Source: Hepsetus odoe (taxonomy: Eukaryota; Chordata; Actinopteri; Characiformes; Hepsetidae). Taken from it: a stretch of 64,000 nucleotides of DNA. Position 1 is the first letter of the stretch, and each line of letters opens with the position of its first letter. Both the position numbers and the translations under genes were made by a program. Shown one piece after another: positions 23,225-36,500 of this stretch. Below the pieces are notes generated by a model. The model saw nothing but the letters and a program-made list of their open reading frames with translations. It ran no database searches and had not been told where the DNA came from. The stretch covers positions 6,360,352 through 6,424,351 of the forward strand of contig CM029380.1 of NCBI GenBank assembly GCA_017165825.1, written 5' to 3'.

Positions 23225-24560
23225 TGAATGCAGTCACTAGGGCTGCACAAGCCAGTGTATTTCTTTGTGCCAAGTCTCAAGCCTGGATATATGGGGAGGG
23301 TTATGTCAGGAAGGGCATCTGGTGTAAAAGCTTTGCCAAAGTGCAAAATGTAAATGTAAAATCTAAAACATATATGGACAACAAAGCAAATTTCCATACC
23401 AGATCGGTCGAGGCCTGAGTTAGCAATGACTGCCACCAGTACTGTTAGCCAACAGGGTGCAGGTGGAAATTGAGAGGAATGAGGAGGAAGGCATGTTGAT
23501 AGAGAAGTACAGAGGTCAGAAGGAGTTGCATTCTGCCTTTGGGGATTGGAGAAATCATATGACAGGATGCCTAGAGAGGAGTTGTGGTTTTGTTAGGAGG
23601 GGCAGAGAAGTATGTGAGAGTAGTAAAGGATATGTATGGAGCAGTGTGACAGTGGTGAGATCTGCACTAGGAGTGATGGATGTATTTAAAGTAGAGTTTG
23701 GATTACATCAAGGATCAGCGCTGAGCCAATTCTTGTTTGCAATGGTAATAGACAGGTTGATGGATGAGGTTAGACAGGAGTCTCCGTGGACGATGATGTT
23801 TGCGGATGATATTGTGATCTGCAGTGAGAGTAGGGAGCAGCTTGAGGAGAACCTGGAGAGATGGAGATAGGAATAAAAGAGAGTAAGATGAACACAGAAT
23901 ACAGTAGTGTTGATGAAAGGGAGGATGGTGGAGTGGTTAGTATGCAGGGAGTAGAGGGGATGAAGGCGGAGGAATTAAATTTTTCTGGACCAACAGTTCA
24001 GAATAATAGCGAGTATAGAAAAGAGTTGAAGAAGAGAGTTCAAGCAGGATGGAATAGGTGTGGAAGAGTGGCTGGAGGGATTTGTGACAAACAGGAACCA
24101 GTGAGAGTAAAAAGGAAGGTTACAGGACAGTAATGAGTCCAGCTATTCTGTATGCATTGGAGATGGTGGCACTGACAAAAAAAAAAAAAAAAAACAGCCA
24201 GCAGAGCTGGAGGTGTCACAGTTAAAGATGCTGAGATTTTCGTTGGTTGGGATGAGGATGTACAGGATTAGAAATGAGTATATTAGAGGGACGGCTCAGG
24301 TCAGACGTTTTGAAGGCAAAGTTAGAGAAGCAAGGTTGCGTTGATTTGGACATGTCCAGAGGAGAAACGAGGATTATATTGGGAGGAGGATGTTGAGGAT
24401 GGAGTAAAAGAGGAAGAGGAGGTTTATGGATGTTGTGAGAGAGGACATGCAGGTGGTCGGTTAGAAAGTGGAAGATGCAGAGGACCTGAAGAAGTAGATA
24501 CGGATGATCCTCTGTGGTGACCCCTAAATGGGAGCAGCTGAAAGAAGATTTGGCAGAAAG
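23225..24560 (+). mobile_element. Internally deleted non-LTR retrotransposon (LINE)
   Basis: The element begins with ggctgcacaagccagtgtat and gtcaggaagggcatctggtg, then ctgttagccaacagggtgca, which I recognise as the 5' region of a common fish LINE with an apurinic-type endonuclease. It jumps directly to reverse-transcriptase sequence (from about 23480), so the endonuclease and the start of RT are missing. RT, C-terminal and 3' sequences follow, ending near ggtgacccctaaatgggagc. An A-rich run at 24177-24194 interrupts it. The clade is left open (RTE- or L2-like). Fragments of the same family lie at 21440-21735 and 27608-27800. Confidence 0.75.
23457..23870 (+). pseudogene. Reverse transcriptase fragment of the LINE (dead)
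   Basis: The frame contains GLHQGSALSQFLFAMVIDRL, followed by the catalytic-type box FADDIVICSESREQLEENLE. FADD corresponds to the YxDD/FADD active-site motif of retrotransposon reverse transcriptases. The frame is closed after LERWR, and homologous sequence continues in another frame from about 23861 (RVQAGWNRCG). No endonuclease is present, so this copy cannot move by itself. Confidence 0.75.
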
Positions 24561-25009
24561 TGTTGAAACTTTTGCATGTGACTGCATTCCTGTTCCTGCC
24601 TGAAAAATGTGCAGCGCAGTATCTTGATAATTCTGGTTTTTAATACCAGTCACTTTCTTCATTAGATTAACTTTTCTTTTGTTTTTCAGTTGTTGTCTTT
24701 AAAATGAGGGATGGGGTGACTACTCAAGACAAAAGAAAATAGATTTAAGATCTAGAAGTATTTTATATATGATTTGCTTTTTTTAAGGCAACAATGCCCC
24801 TTTGAATTAAACATTATACTAGTTTTGATTGAGTGAAAATGTGTAGATAATAATTAAATTAGCCTCACATGAGTTCTTTGATTGAAGAGGTTGTGTGTGT
24901 GTGTGCGCGTGTGTGTGTGTGTGTGGAATGAAATGTTCTCTGCTAGGCCCACAAGTCCTTTTTTCCTCACAGCCAGTGAGAAAGTTTGAAAAAAGTGGCA
25001 TTAGGTTGC
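24561..25009. other. Non-coding stretch with (TG)n
   Basis: A (TG)n tract with one CGCG interruption lies at 24892-24925. The rest is unremarkable. Confidence 0.5.
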
Positions 25010-25400
25010 AAGGTGGTCACATTTGAACTCCTTTGATGAATGGTAGGTATAGGGCTACCTTTGAATGCAGATAAAAGGTTGGGGGGGGCAATGAGATATC
25101 TGGCTGGGTGCCAAAAGAGGGGGACACGCTCGTTTCTCTGCTGGCAGCAGTGCATGAAAATGGGAAGCTATGTGAAGAATCTTTGACTTTGTTGTGCTCC
25201 TCTGTGTCCCATTCTCCCACTGATGCGGAGAGAGAGCGAGAGAGGTTCTTTTTCTTCTCTGTAGGCTGACACAGTCACTCTCCCATGCCTTCGCCGGGTG
25301 TGAGGCATCTTGTAGGACAAGACTGATGACACAGGGAGGGGCTGAGGGGCGAGGGGCCACGTCCATTCAATTCAGGCCCCTTGTTACGGCCAGCCGCTGA
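25010..25400. promoter_or_regulatory. Candidate non-coding element with TCF/LEF-like words
   Basis: Complex sequence with CTTTGAT near 25031 and CTTTGAA near 25059, then a GC-richer part through 25400 without a splice-consistent frame. Function is inferred only from motif spacing and context. Confidence 0.22.
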
Positions 25401-25459
25401 TCGATTAGTGGAACAAGGGGAGAAACACTGCCTCCACTGGCGAGAGCTCATTCAACCGT

Positions 25460-25460
<1 letters not shown>

Positions 25461-25523
<63 letters not shown>
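25461..25523. repeat. (CA)n microsatellite
   Basis: Pure CA repeat of about 63 bp. Confidence 0.95.
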
Positions 25524-25525
<2 letters not shown>

Positions 25526-26388
25526 AGTATGCTATCGCCTAAAAGTGTGTTGTCTGCTTTCAGTAATATACAAGATATAATATACTTGATACACAAGGTA
25601 TAATATATAGATGCTCCTGCAATGATGAATGGAGCTGTAGATGCTTCTGACAGGACTGAGAAATCAAAATGACACACAATAAAGCGCTCATGAAGTGAAA
25701 GCTCAGAGTGCTTTCTTTTTCAGGAGTTGAGACTTGGAAAAATTACTATAAAAGATAAAAACAACAATAACAAAGCAGCAAGTAATACTACTACTACTAC
25801 TATTACTGATAATAATAATAATAAGCACCATCATCATCATAATAACCACATAATTTAAGTTCTAAGTGTAAGCAAAGCCAGGGAGGTTAGATGTGACACA
25901 CTCATGGCAACAACAAGAACAAAAACAAGAACAACAATAATAAGATGAAAGTTTTATTATAATAACAAATCAATTGTTATTATATGTAAAATAATATAAA
26001 AAATAATGCAAATAAATAAATTAATAAATATAGGAGGAAGATGCAGAGAACAGGAAGAAATGGAGACAGTTGATATATAATGGCAAAATATGCTTGAGGC
26101 AGTGTATTTATGACCATTTTGTGTAAACGTCTGGGAGAAGCATTATAGGACGTCCCATCACCACCACTTTATGTTTAGTCCTGTGAATTCCCTTGGAAAT
26201 GAGCCTCAAATCACATCACATGAATCTGCAGAGTTTCCCTTTAAGATGAGCCTCTCAATCAAACTCAAACCGCTTTATATACCTAAACTACCCTACAGGA
26301 AGACGCTACCTCTTTTTTCCCACTGATATCTGATCCAGCATTTTCTGCTGATATTTTCCTGAAACTCAGCCTTTATCATAATAAATAA

Positions 26389-26422
<34 letters not shown>

Positions 26423-26528
26423 TTGTGACTGTGTTCCTCCACCTTTCACCCTATGAGTGCTGGGATAGTTTACAACATAATAATAATAATAATAACAACA
26501 ACAACAAAGCAACAACAACCACTACTGC

Positions 26529-26567
<39 letters not shown>

Positions 26568-27349
26568 TTGTTCTTCTGAAACTATAAAACTTTAGTGGTC
26601 TTAGTATTTTAATCTATGTTATCATTAGAAAAAAAAATACAAACTCCAAACTTATGAACTTTACTCAACAGATTCACACACCTCCACAACATGAGGTCTA
26701 TAAGCTCAAGCCATGAGCAGCAGTTCTAAAGCTGGGCTCAATTAGCAGTGCAGATTTTTGCTTTACAAAGCTGAACCATGATGTAAATGGGCACTTGCAG
26801 CTGGAGGGCTAGCAACTGTTGCCCAGAACTCACACAACAGTATGTTCAGACTAAATGAAAAAGCACAGGGGTTCCAGCAAGGCTGAAATGCTGAACCATG
26901 CTTACTAATTGTACTGCCATGCTTTCTCAGCCCCTTCAACTCCAGACATCTTTTTTCAGTAAATGCTTTGAATCCAGTACAGTCTTTGGGTATAAATGAG
27001 TTAAATCATTTGATCACGTCACAGGATGGAGCAGCAGAACAGATCAAAGAAAAATGTCCCATGTAGGAAAACGGGGCGAAGAGACAGTGAAGCTTTTCAA
27101 ACTGAAAGAGCAAGCGTTACTTTTTGGTTCTTAAGATTAAGCATAATATTTGTTTAAGGCTTAGACATGAGCAGTTATCCTCCTGTGTTTCTGACACAGG
27201 CCTGCTCTCGGGAAGATGATGACTGGGCCATTTTTATTTATAAACCTCAGGCAGCAGACATCATGCCATCTGCTGCTGATGTGATCAGATATTAGTCAGG
27301 ATGAACAGCAACTTCAAACGTTTTAATCAAGAGGAACAAGGCCATAAAT
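25524..27349. other. Gene-free stretch with (AAT)n arrays
   Basis: (AAT)n arrays occur at about 26384-26421, 26480-26495 and 26529-26568. A SINE/LINE tail fragment (tatgagtgctgggatagttt) lies between them at about 26425-26475. No coding exon was recognised. Confidence 0.6.
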
Positions 27350-27388
27350 ACCCCCCCCCCCCCCCCCCCCCCATTTTTTTTTTTTTTG
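27350..27388. repeat. Poly-C then poly-T tract
   Basis: About 22 C, then att and a T run. Similar pure C runs occur at 160-176 and 46922-46941. Confidence 0.9.
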
Positions 27389-27607
27389 CAACACTGAGCT
27401 TTTCCCAAACCTCTGCCGTGGTCTTTTATTTCTAGGGTTACAGTTCACATCCCGTTAGCAGCATGTACTCTTCCAGGCCTAGCTGGTAAGCATTGCTCAG
27501 CGCTCACTCACAGCTAAACGAAAGCCTGGATGACATCACCCCCAGGCCATATTCCTCCTTGAACAGGCAGAGTTCAATTTTGAGAGTTCAAAATTGATTT
27601 GGTTATT

Positions 27608-27800
27608 GAATCATCTTCTTCTCCTTTTGGCTGCTCCTCTTTAAAGGTTGCGGATCATCAGTTTCCATTTCTTCCAGTTCTCTGCATCTTCCTCTTTCAC
27701 TCCAGCTGCCTGTTTGTCTCTCTCACCACCTCCATAAACCTCCTCTTTGACCTTCCTCTTCTCTTCTTTCCTGGCAGCTCCATCCTCAACATCCTGCCCC
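27608..27800 (-). mobile_element. LINE 3' fragment, antisense
   Basis: On the minus strand it reads gaggatgttgaggatggagc, aaagaggaggtttatggagg, gaaagaggaagatgcagaga and rggagcagccaaaag-like words. This is the 3' end of the LINE family at 23225-24560 in opposite orientation. 5'-truncated and non-functional. Confidence 0.75.
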
Positions 27801-28379
27801 CCATATACTTTGGTTACTGAGTGCACTGTAAAAATACACTGAGTGCACACATGTGAATGAAAAACTGTTCACAAAGGAAAGGAATGCATGCAATAAACAC
27901 ATAAATACACAGGTAAAACTAAACCAATCCAACATTTCATGCATTGTTATAATCGGCTGCGATCCATTTTAACTTTGAATGCTGCAGCGTGAATGCACTT
28001 TTACAGCTCTGGTGTCCACGCAGCAGGACCACCTCTCTTTAAGAGAGTGAATCTCAGGAAAGGGGTAAGAAGGTCCTTTTACACATCATTGGCCAGGAAG
28101 CTGTTTGTGAGAAAACATGTTTTGCAAATCAAGACGGCCTGTCTCCAGCCCTTTGGTCTCCCAGATGTCAATGGTTTCACCATCAGCCTTGGTTGCGTGC
28201 AACGTTACCGACAACATTTCTAGAGATAACCACGGATAGAGTTCCCTGCAGCACAGGCCCTGCTCCACTCCATGGAACAACATAACACCGAGCATTTTTG
28301 CATTTTTGTGACGTAAATCAACAGTTTAATAAATAAATAAGTAAATAAACCCAGTTGCAAGTAGGCTCCCTGGGAAAAA
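27801..28379. other. Non-coding stretch, nothing recognised
   Basis: No exon with paired splice signals and no repeat family recognised. Confidence 0.4.
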
Positions 28380-29360
28380 TGACTAAGCACTAATTACATT
28401 CCATCTAAGAGAGCCTCTATGAGTCTCTCCTCCTATTTCTAGATTGCAGCGAATGGCCCAGAGGACACGGCTGTTTTCAAATTGTCAAGTAGTCTCTCTG
28501 GTTTTGGCAAAGGCCCAGCTCAAATGTGGCGTAGCACAGATCTGAGAAGGCAGCGCTGCCCGCTCTTTGCCTCTAGCGAGTGAATGCATTGTTTTCACAG
28601 AACTGGTCCAGAGAGGCTGAAGCCCATGAAGATGAGAAATGGGATTTGGAACAAGTAAAGGCTGTTAGGTTTGGGAAATTCTCAGTACATGTTAGCTTGC
28701 GAAGGGCCGGGCCTTGTGGTCACTGTGTTAAGAGACCAAACTGTCTCGTTTTGCGTCAGCTGGCGATTTGCAGCTGTGAATGTTCATCAAAAAGAGGAGA
28801 TTCATCAGTTATGGTTTGAACTTCATAACTCAAGGAACAAAAAAAGTGAACGATAGCTCTTCTTTCAGCCGTTGGGAACGATCTGTGCTGTGTGTTATTA
28901 GGACACACATAAACTTAGGGGCGTCCCAATATGCCAAAAGTGGGCCTCTTAATAAAGAACATGCCCAACAAACTTCAACATGGGAAAAGCAGCTTGCATA
29001 TAAATAATCCCGCTGAAAGATCCTCCGGCCTTGTGGACTAAGGTCAAGTGATGTGAATACCTGCTAACAGCTGACACTTTCCACTAGGGAAGGAATGAAT
29101 GTCTTATCAGCAGGCCTCCGTCGGCAGTCTTATCATTGTCTCAATGAAAAAAGAGAGGCAGACAGAGAGGGGAAAGAGTAAGAGGAAAGAGAAGGGGGGG
29201 TAGAGAAAGAGCTCTGTGATGGAGGAATTAAGAGCGTGACGCGCAGAGGTGTCAATGTGTCTTTCTAGTCTTTCTCCTGGATAAGATAACAGTGACCCTC
29301 AGTGATGGAGCACTCCCAGCCTCAGCTGCTTTTGTTTCTTTTGTGTCTTTGTGTCCACTT
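28380..29360. promoter_or_regulatory. Candidate regulatory island
   Basis: A complex, GC-richer island with many low-copy words and no splice-consistent frame, followed by a purine-rich stretch at about 29150-29215. Short open frames on the plus strand (for example from 28580) have no recognisable domain and overlap each other. Regulatory function is inference. Confidence 0.22.
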
Positions 29361-32300
29361 ATCTGAGGGCATTTATCCAAAGATCCTCCAAAGATCCTCG
29401 TTCACCCCTCGCTTTTAAAGACCCATATGTCTTTGATTTCAGCAGAGTAAATAAATAGGTAAACGGGGCCATTCTGGCTAAGATGTGAAGAAAAATAAAA
29501 AGGTTTTCTGGTGAAAGAATGCTTTTGTTTTGTGAAAAAAACAACACCCGTGACACCTCCATTATGTCTGGACATGTGGTATATCATATAAAACAAAGTG
29601 TCCTCCACGGGGACACTGGAGAGCTACGAGACATGGAATGTGGAACAAAAAAAAAGAGTAAACTCACATTTGTGCATTTCCTTCATTTCCTGTCATGATA
29701 AAGGTGAGATGAAGGAACACATAGTTTTAACAGTTGCTCAGGGTTTTTGATAAATCTTTAGAAGTGCTTGAAATCACCAGGGATAACAAGAAGTTGCCAT
29801 GATGTGATGATGATTTCTTCTCACTGGCATATCTGGATTAGGCAGCAGTAATCCCCATAACCCTAGAAAGCATAAGTGGTAAAAAATAATTGATGGACGG
29901 AAGTAAAACAATCCAAAAGTGTAGACTCATATCTGTTTTTACAAATTAATATTATAACAGTGCCATGTACACTTAATCAGTGCCGCCAAACTAGGTAACT
30001 AGGATCTAAGGATCCTAGCAGTAACTAGGATCACCATTAAGACCTTTTTTTAGATTGTAGAGAAATCGATTCAACACAGCTCATGCTCAGTCTCTGCTTT
30101 TTTCCATGGTTATAAATGGCCAAATTTAGCTACGAGATCAATCCGGCTAAATTACAGTGTGTAAGTATGTGTGTCAGTTCCCTTGTTTACATTTGGATGG
30201 CATGATAGGAGTGGGCCTCACTGAGTCATCATGAGACAGACCCGCTAGACCGCTCAGTTGGGGAAAGGCCGCCACTGTCCGTGCCTCCAGTTCCACTGAG
30301 GAGAGACAAAATAATGACACAGAAGCAGCATGCAGAAGGCAAAGCATAGGCCCTACCGCAAAGATGAGATACTCAAAAAGAGACACGCGGCCAAGCTGCT
30401 GCTGAAGCCTGGGAAAAATCTAGACCCTGGGGTGTTGACTGTCTAAGCACTGGAATGGAGCAACATAGAGAAGATGGCATCTTCCGGACCCCCCACCCAG
30501 GCCACTTTGCTGGTATGGTCTCAGGAGAGTGAGTTGACAACGGGGGCAGTGAGCAGGATGGATTAAATGGGTGGGTGGCGGGAGGACACTTTTCTGCTTT
30601 AGGTCTTTGTGATTTAAGCGTCTGGCAGCTGCCAGGGAGACTCCTAAACCTGGTAGACTGGTCCAAGCCAAGCTCAGAGTAACATTTTGTCGTCTGTTCT
30701 GGACAGAAAGCTTCCCTTGATATGGGTCAACCCAAGCCATGCCCTGTCTACAGACAGTGAGGAGCAGACCGTGCCACCCATTGACCTCTAAGTGGCTTGT
30801 CCAATCTGAATAACTTCTTAGGAAGTCACAGTGGACCATCCCAACAAAACTTCTTTCGTAGCAGCATTTCCATTCTAAGAATAGCTAGTCTGCTAGTCTA
30901 GGACTGTCATGTGATCTGTGGCTCATGATGCCCGGGTCCACTGTCTGTTTCTTGTACATGCCCATTGTTGAAGCTCAACCGCGCTTACACTTTGGAGTGG
31001 CAGAATGTTCAACCCACAGTAAAGCAACCAAATAAAAACAAGGACAACAGTAGAGAAAAGGGCTGTCTGCAGCCGAGGTGGCAAACAAACGGCTAGCGAC
31101 CACACCAGTCACCCACATTCTTGTTGACACTGTGGAAATACATGCCTTGCCGTGCTCTGCCATGCCAGTCATCTGAGGAATGCATTGCATCTTGAAAGAA
31201 AGCACCACACAGTAGCCATGACCTAGTCAAGTTGTGAACTGCAATTTCCCTTTAAAAGCAGCCATTTGGCCTTAATAGTATCAGGAAATGTTGCCGTTAA
31301 CTATGGACAAGAGGGACAAATTGATGGAGACTTGCTCACCGAACCACTGCGCAAAGACAGGTTCTGCCAAAACTAAACAAGGACAGAGGGTAGTGTCTCA
31401 AATCAAAGCTAGGTGGCACAATGTTGCACAGCGTGGGAGGGGGCAAGCATATCCCCCAGACAGATGATTATGAGATGGTTTTATAATTTCTGAAAGTGAA
31501 ACAATAATGGATAAAATGTTTGGTTGGTAGGAGGAAATCTCTGTGCTTTTAGAGCCTTGTGAAAAAATACAGACACTCAATTAGTGCCATTATTGGCGGG
31601 AGGCTCCCTCTTTTGACTCTGAGTCAAGCAATGTTTACATCTTTCTGAAGATGAAGGAAAAGATAGATAGATGCTTTTCCTCCCCCACCAGCACACACAG
31701 ATGATCTTTGGTGTGGTCCACTTATTTAGAAGAACAGCACCCAAATAGCATAGAGCTGGAGAAGATGCAACTGACTCTTGCAACTGATTCAGATCATCAC
31801 AGGCTCAAATCAGTGCTTGCTTATGTAACACTGAACATACTGGCAGGACTGGTGCAGCTGAATTGAAAGTGTATGCTGATTCATCCCCTTGTGCTCACTT
31901 TCTGTAGCATATGAATAATTTATCGTCTCCATGGGGTCACCTCGGGGTGACCACCAAATATCTAGCTACGGTGTTTGCTCTCGCAGAACGTACACAGATA
32001 GAACCATCCATACATCTTCAACAGGACTGAGCTTGACTTAGATTTGCTGCCGCTGCTATATGAATGACTAATGGAGATGAGCTTAGAATTGGAATGGCTA
32101 AGTAGTCACACAGGGCAGAAATAAGCTTATTATTGTGGGAAAACACTGGAGTGTGAAAACCGCTGCAATACTTCATAAGGACATGCTTCAAAAACCTCTA
32201 AGTAGGGGGTGATGGTGCGCACATCAACCTTGACAGCAAGCCTGTTGCTGGCCCATGGATGCCTCCAGTTAAGCACGTAGGTGTGCTTTATTTGTGGTGA

Positions 32301-33252
32301 GCCTATATGTGGTAAAGACATGTGGTAAAAAGAACAGCTCTTGCAAGGGAAAACAAAAGCACTTTATTAGACTAGAAATTTGTCAGTTTTAGAGGGGGTG
32401 TAGGCTTGTTGCCAGATTTCACCCAAATCCCGTACCAAAAGCATAGCAAGTTATCACTTTTCATATGTAAGATCATGAGTTTTAACACCTCTTCAAGTCA
32501 AGAGAAATGCTTACTAATTGGTTGGGTAGATTAGTCCACCAGTTATCTGTAGTAATGTAGGGAATGCCAAAATAGCCAGACCAGCACTGAGAACAACTGC
32601 AAGTAATAAGAATCAAGGAAGCAAAGTTCTGGCACCCCTGAGTTACACTTTTCATCCTTTGCAGTGTAGCAATCCTCAACCACTGCTTACGCCTGACCAA
32701 AGGGCTAAATAGTAACACCTGCTGGAAGCCACAAAGCTACAGCCCAGGGACAACACACAAACAAAAGGTAAAGAATGAAGGAGAGGCCAGCTCTACGGAG
32801 ATGAAAGACAACAGCAAGGAGGGCTTTTCTTCTTTTGATGAAAACAAGAATCAGACGATAGAGACCAAAGAGACCTGCCATGTCGTGGCTTCGTTCAAAA
32901 GCCACACCTGCTGTTTGCAGTGGCTGTCTCTCCTCTCCCGCCACACTGAGACGAAACAACGCAGCCTGACAAAAATAAAAAAAATAGAAAAGCTCAAAAC
33001 TTCAAACAGTCGACTGGTTTCTGCTCATACCACCACACCCAGCTGCCAAAAAAAAAAAAACAGTGTTTTGACGACCATGCCTTGTTCTGTTAGAGGTAAA
33101 GACAGGTTGTTATTGCTGCACATCAAAACCTCATTTAACCTCTGCCTGGAGCATAAGATTACTCAAAAGCCTTATGCTCCCCAATTAAGAAAACACAACA
33201 TAAATGTATAAAAAGGCTTTTATTTTCCCTCCCACTGTTTTCTCCCAAGTAT
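29361..33252. other. Gene-free stretch
   Basis: Complex sequence with no repeat that I recognise and no convincing exon. Around 29992-30036 there is a small cluster of aactaggatc words with an inverted aggatct/aggatcc pair. The minus-strand open frames at 30373-30839 overlap in different frames and look like chance frames. Confidence 0.4.
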
Positions 33253-33472
33253 AGTTACATTTACATTTACGGCATTTAGCAGACGCTCGTATCCAGAGCG
33301 ACTTACAGGTCCTAATTACTGGGACAGTCCCCCTGGAGCAACTCAGGGTAAAGGGTCTTGCTCAAGGACCCAATGGTGGTAGTGCTAGAGGTGGGATTCA
33401 AACCGGGAACCTCTGAATCAATAGATCCGTAGGCAAGTACCCTACCTCTAGACCACCACCACCCTGTAGTTC
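33253..33472 (-). repeat. tRNA-derived SINE (family C), full length
   Basis: On the minus strand the head reads gtggtctagaggtagggtac (A-box region) and then ggtttgaatcccacc (B box). Next come gggtccttgagcaagaccct, actgtcccagtaattagg and the tail ctctggatacgagcgtctgc, ending in aaatgtaaatgt. The plus-strand copy at 36993-37185 matches it. Confidence 0.85.
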
Positions 33473-35559
33473 AATTTCACAACTACCTAGGATCTCCATT
33501 ACACATTTATCAGTGCTGCGAGGGTTAAACCTTGTAAGCGCTTCTTCCAAGTCACCATCGCGTTTTTTAATTACCACTAATAGAATGTCATATTACAGCT
33601 CAACATGCTTGCAGGAGAACACTTATCGCCACCAACACTGACTTCTTTAAGTCAGCAAACAGATGTCGGATTTGCTGGATTTATGGGCGAGAGAGGCCAG
33701 TCGTTCACTGACTAACAGTAGTTTAAGAGCAAATGAATTGTGGGATTGTAATTATGATCACATTTACTCACCTTTTGTGTATGCATTCGCTGTCAGCACC
33801 ACCTCTGAAAAATATAACATTGCTATAATTGGGAAACCATTTTTAGTTATTATTTTTTAAACCCAGTGAAACATGACTTGGAGTAGATTTTCCCTTCTCC
33901 ACTGATTTTGAGCGACAAAGAGACAAAAGGCATTCATGAGGCAAAGATATGCAATGACTGCGAGGGTCTGTGGAGTAACTTGATGGGGGATGCTGACAGG
34001 ACGGGTACCTGCAGGCAAAGTGGAGGCTGGGGGCAAGGGTGACAACACAACTGCCCCACACTTACCGTTAGCAGAGTATATTTAGCTGGTCATGTCCTTG
34101 TCCTTTCTGGCCTGTCCCGTCAATGGCTACAGCTAACAACAGTCTTTAAGCTGCACACACTGCCACAAAACCACAGAAGCTCTACTCAGGCCGATGACAA
34201 ATAAACGTTTTAACGTTTAGATTTCTCAGAATGTGGTTTCTGAAAGCCAACCAAAATATGATGTCAAATTGATTTCTTCGCTTACTGGCCTCTGTGAGGT
34301 TCCTGAGGTTTCAGATCAGTTTGAAGGATGTGTTCCTACAACTGTAAAGTGATTACATCAAGGGCAGCTTAGTTCAATAAACATCACACCTATAAAGCAG
34401 GGGTCAGCTGATTACAAGAGACCAAAGAACATCAAAATTTAATGCATTAGAGCAGAAGTGTTGGGTTAATGTGTTTGTCAATGCTGCTCTTTAAAAAAAA
34501 CTTGCTCACTGATGCTTTCTGGGGAAAAAAATGTGAACATTACATTACGTGAACGTTCTTTACACTCACATTTAATTCATGAAAATGTTTCTTGAAAGAT
34601 GTGATTATTTCTTCTGTAGCATGAACCCAGATGTGGCTTCCTGGCACCTTTATATTTACAGATATATGAACCATCCAACTACAAAACATCTTTTTTTTTG
34701 TGAATAGACCTCAACAATAAATGTGAATTGAAACGCTGAAGTGGAATTTTCAGGAGTCTATTTTTGTTCACAGGGGACTGTAAAGTGTGGCATTTAGAGC
34801 CGTGTACAGAAGATATTAGACTGGCTCTAAGATTAGAACTGGGTCACATACTGGCAAAGATCAAGGGCAAGTGTAGATCAGGTAGTTGCGATAAGAGAAC
34901 AACTCTGACTCTGAAAGTTCATAAGTCTCCCAGGAATGTGATACTATCGGAACAGCCGGTCTCCTTTGTCACCAGATGACGTGGGATCAGATGCACAAAC
35001 CGTGCCGCTGCTACAAACCCTGCTGGACAGCACACCTTTTAATGGTGACGTGTGAGGCATGCTCAGTTATCTACAGGGCTTCTGGACTTCAATAAGTTAT
35101 GTTGCGATGGTCACAGATTTACATTCTTACACACACAGACACACACACACTCACCTCCCCTTCTGGCCTGATGTAATTGTTTGTGTGTGTACCCAGCGGG
35201 AGAGGAGCGCGATTTGGAAAGGAGACTGGGGGAGGAAGCCTGGGGTGGGGGGGGTCCCACTTGCTCGCTCACTTTGGTGTTGCGGTGTCTGATGGGGTTC
35301 CGTTTGCCTTCAGGGAGGGAAATTAATTTGTAGACAGAACACACTCCCGCGCACACTTTGAAACTAGAGTGGGCCTGACATTGGCAATGGCCTGGGGGCA
35401 TTTAGCAGTCATGCAGTGGCTAGTGGCCGAGGAAAACACTGTGTTATCTCCAACATAAGATCACTAACCATGCCTAGTAATTTTATAGTTAAAGACTGGT
35501 CATTGCAGTAGCTCATTTAACCTTGAGTATGGGGCATAATATTCGTTTTAAAAATCTGT
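33473..35559. other. Gene-free stretch
   Basis: (CA)n lies near 35133-35151. A GC-richer segment at 35150-35410 has open frames on both strands but no recognisable domain or paired splice sites. Confidence 0.4.
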
Positions 35560-35645
35560 CTGTCCATCCATCTGTCCTTCATTCTGTCCCTTCATCCATC
35601 CACCCACTAACCTGCCCACCCATCCATCCATTGATCCATCCATAC
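35560..35645. repeat. (TCCA)n-like simple repeat
   Basis: Imperfect tccatc/tccacc/tgtcc units. Confidence 0.8.
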
Positions 35646-35999
35646 TGCCCTGCAATATGGTTAATCTTCACCTCTGCCATTTTTGGCTTCTTCACTAGGG
35701 GCTGGGCTTGGACCCGGATCCTGTAAAGTGAAAAATAAAAATAATGTTTAAAAATTATATATTTAATTATATATTTTAAATAAAATGGACTTTTTTCTCA
35801 TTAGACTTTTTTTTACTTAAAATTCAACAAAATATATTATGAGTGGAGGTGCTCAAGCTTTCACAACTTCTAATAGTAACATCTCAGTCCAGCGTAAAAC
35901 CAGCTAAATTGATACTGTATTTAATGGCTTTTGGATAAAACATTTTCACTTCCAGCCTGATGTCACTGTTTATGTGTGTACATCTGACCAGAAACCAGT

Positions 36000-36058
36000 C
36001 TCTCCCTCTTTCTCTTTCTCTTTCTTTCTCTTGCTCTCTCTCTCTCTCGCTCTCTCTC

Positions 36059-36105
<47 letters not shown>

Positions 36106-36123
36106 TTTTTCTCTCTGTCTGTC

Positions 36124-36185
<62 letters not shown>

Positions 36186-36198
36186 GTCTGTCTCTGTC
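36000..36198. repeat. (TC)n/(TCTG)n microsatellite running into the gap
   Basis: About 200 bp of TC and TCTG repeats that end exactly at the N run, so the assembly gap was probably caused by this repeat. The open frames on either strand across it are low-complexity artefacts. Confidence 0.95.
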
Positions 36199-36500
36199 NN
36201 NNNNNNNNNNNNNNNNNNNNNNNNNNNNNNNNNNNNNNNNNNNNNNNNNNNNNNNNNNNNNNNNNNNNNNNNNNNNNNNNNNNNNNNNNNNNNNNNNNNN
36301 NNNNNNNNNNNNNNNNNNNNNNNNNNNNNNNNNNNNNNNNNNNNNNNNNNNNNNNNNNNNNNNNNNNNNNNNNNNNNNNNNNNNNNNNNNNNNNNNNNNN
36401 NNNNNNNNNNNNNNNNNNNNNNNNNNNNNNNNNNNNNNNNNNNNNNNNNNNNNNNNNNNNNNNNNNNNNNNNNNNNNNNNNNNNNNNNNNNNNNNNNNNN
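36199..36500. other. Assembly gap (Ns)
   Basis: 302 N characters. The true length is unknown. Confidence 1.

Noticed and set aside
20851..25523. Regular short repeats that might suggest a CRISPR-like array
   Set aside because: They are CA and TG microsatellites without spacers, in a vertebrate genome.
30373..30839. Overlapping minus-strand frames of 97 and 139 codons
   Set aside because: They are in different frames over the same DNA with no domain and no paired splice sites.
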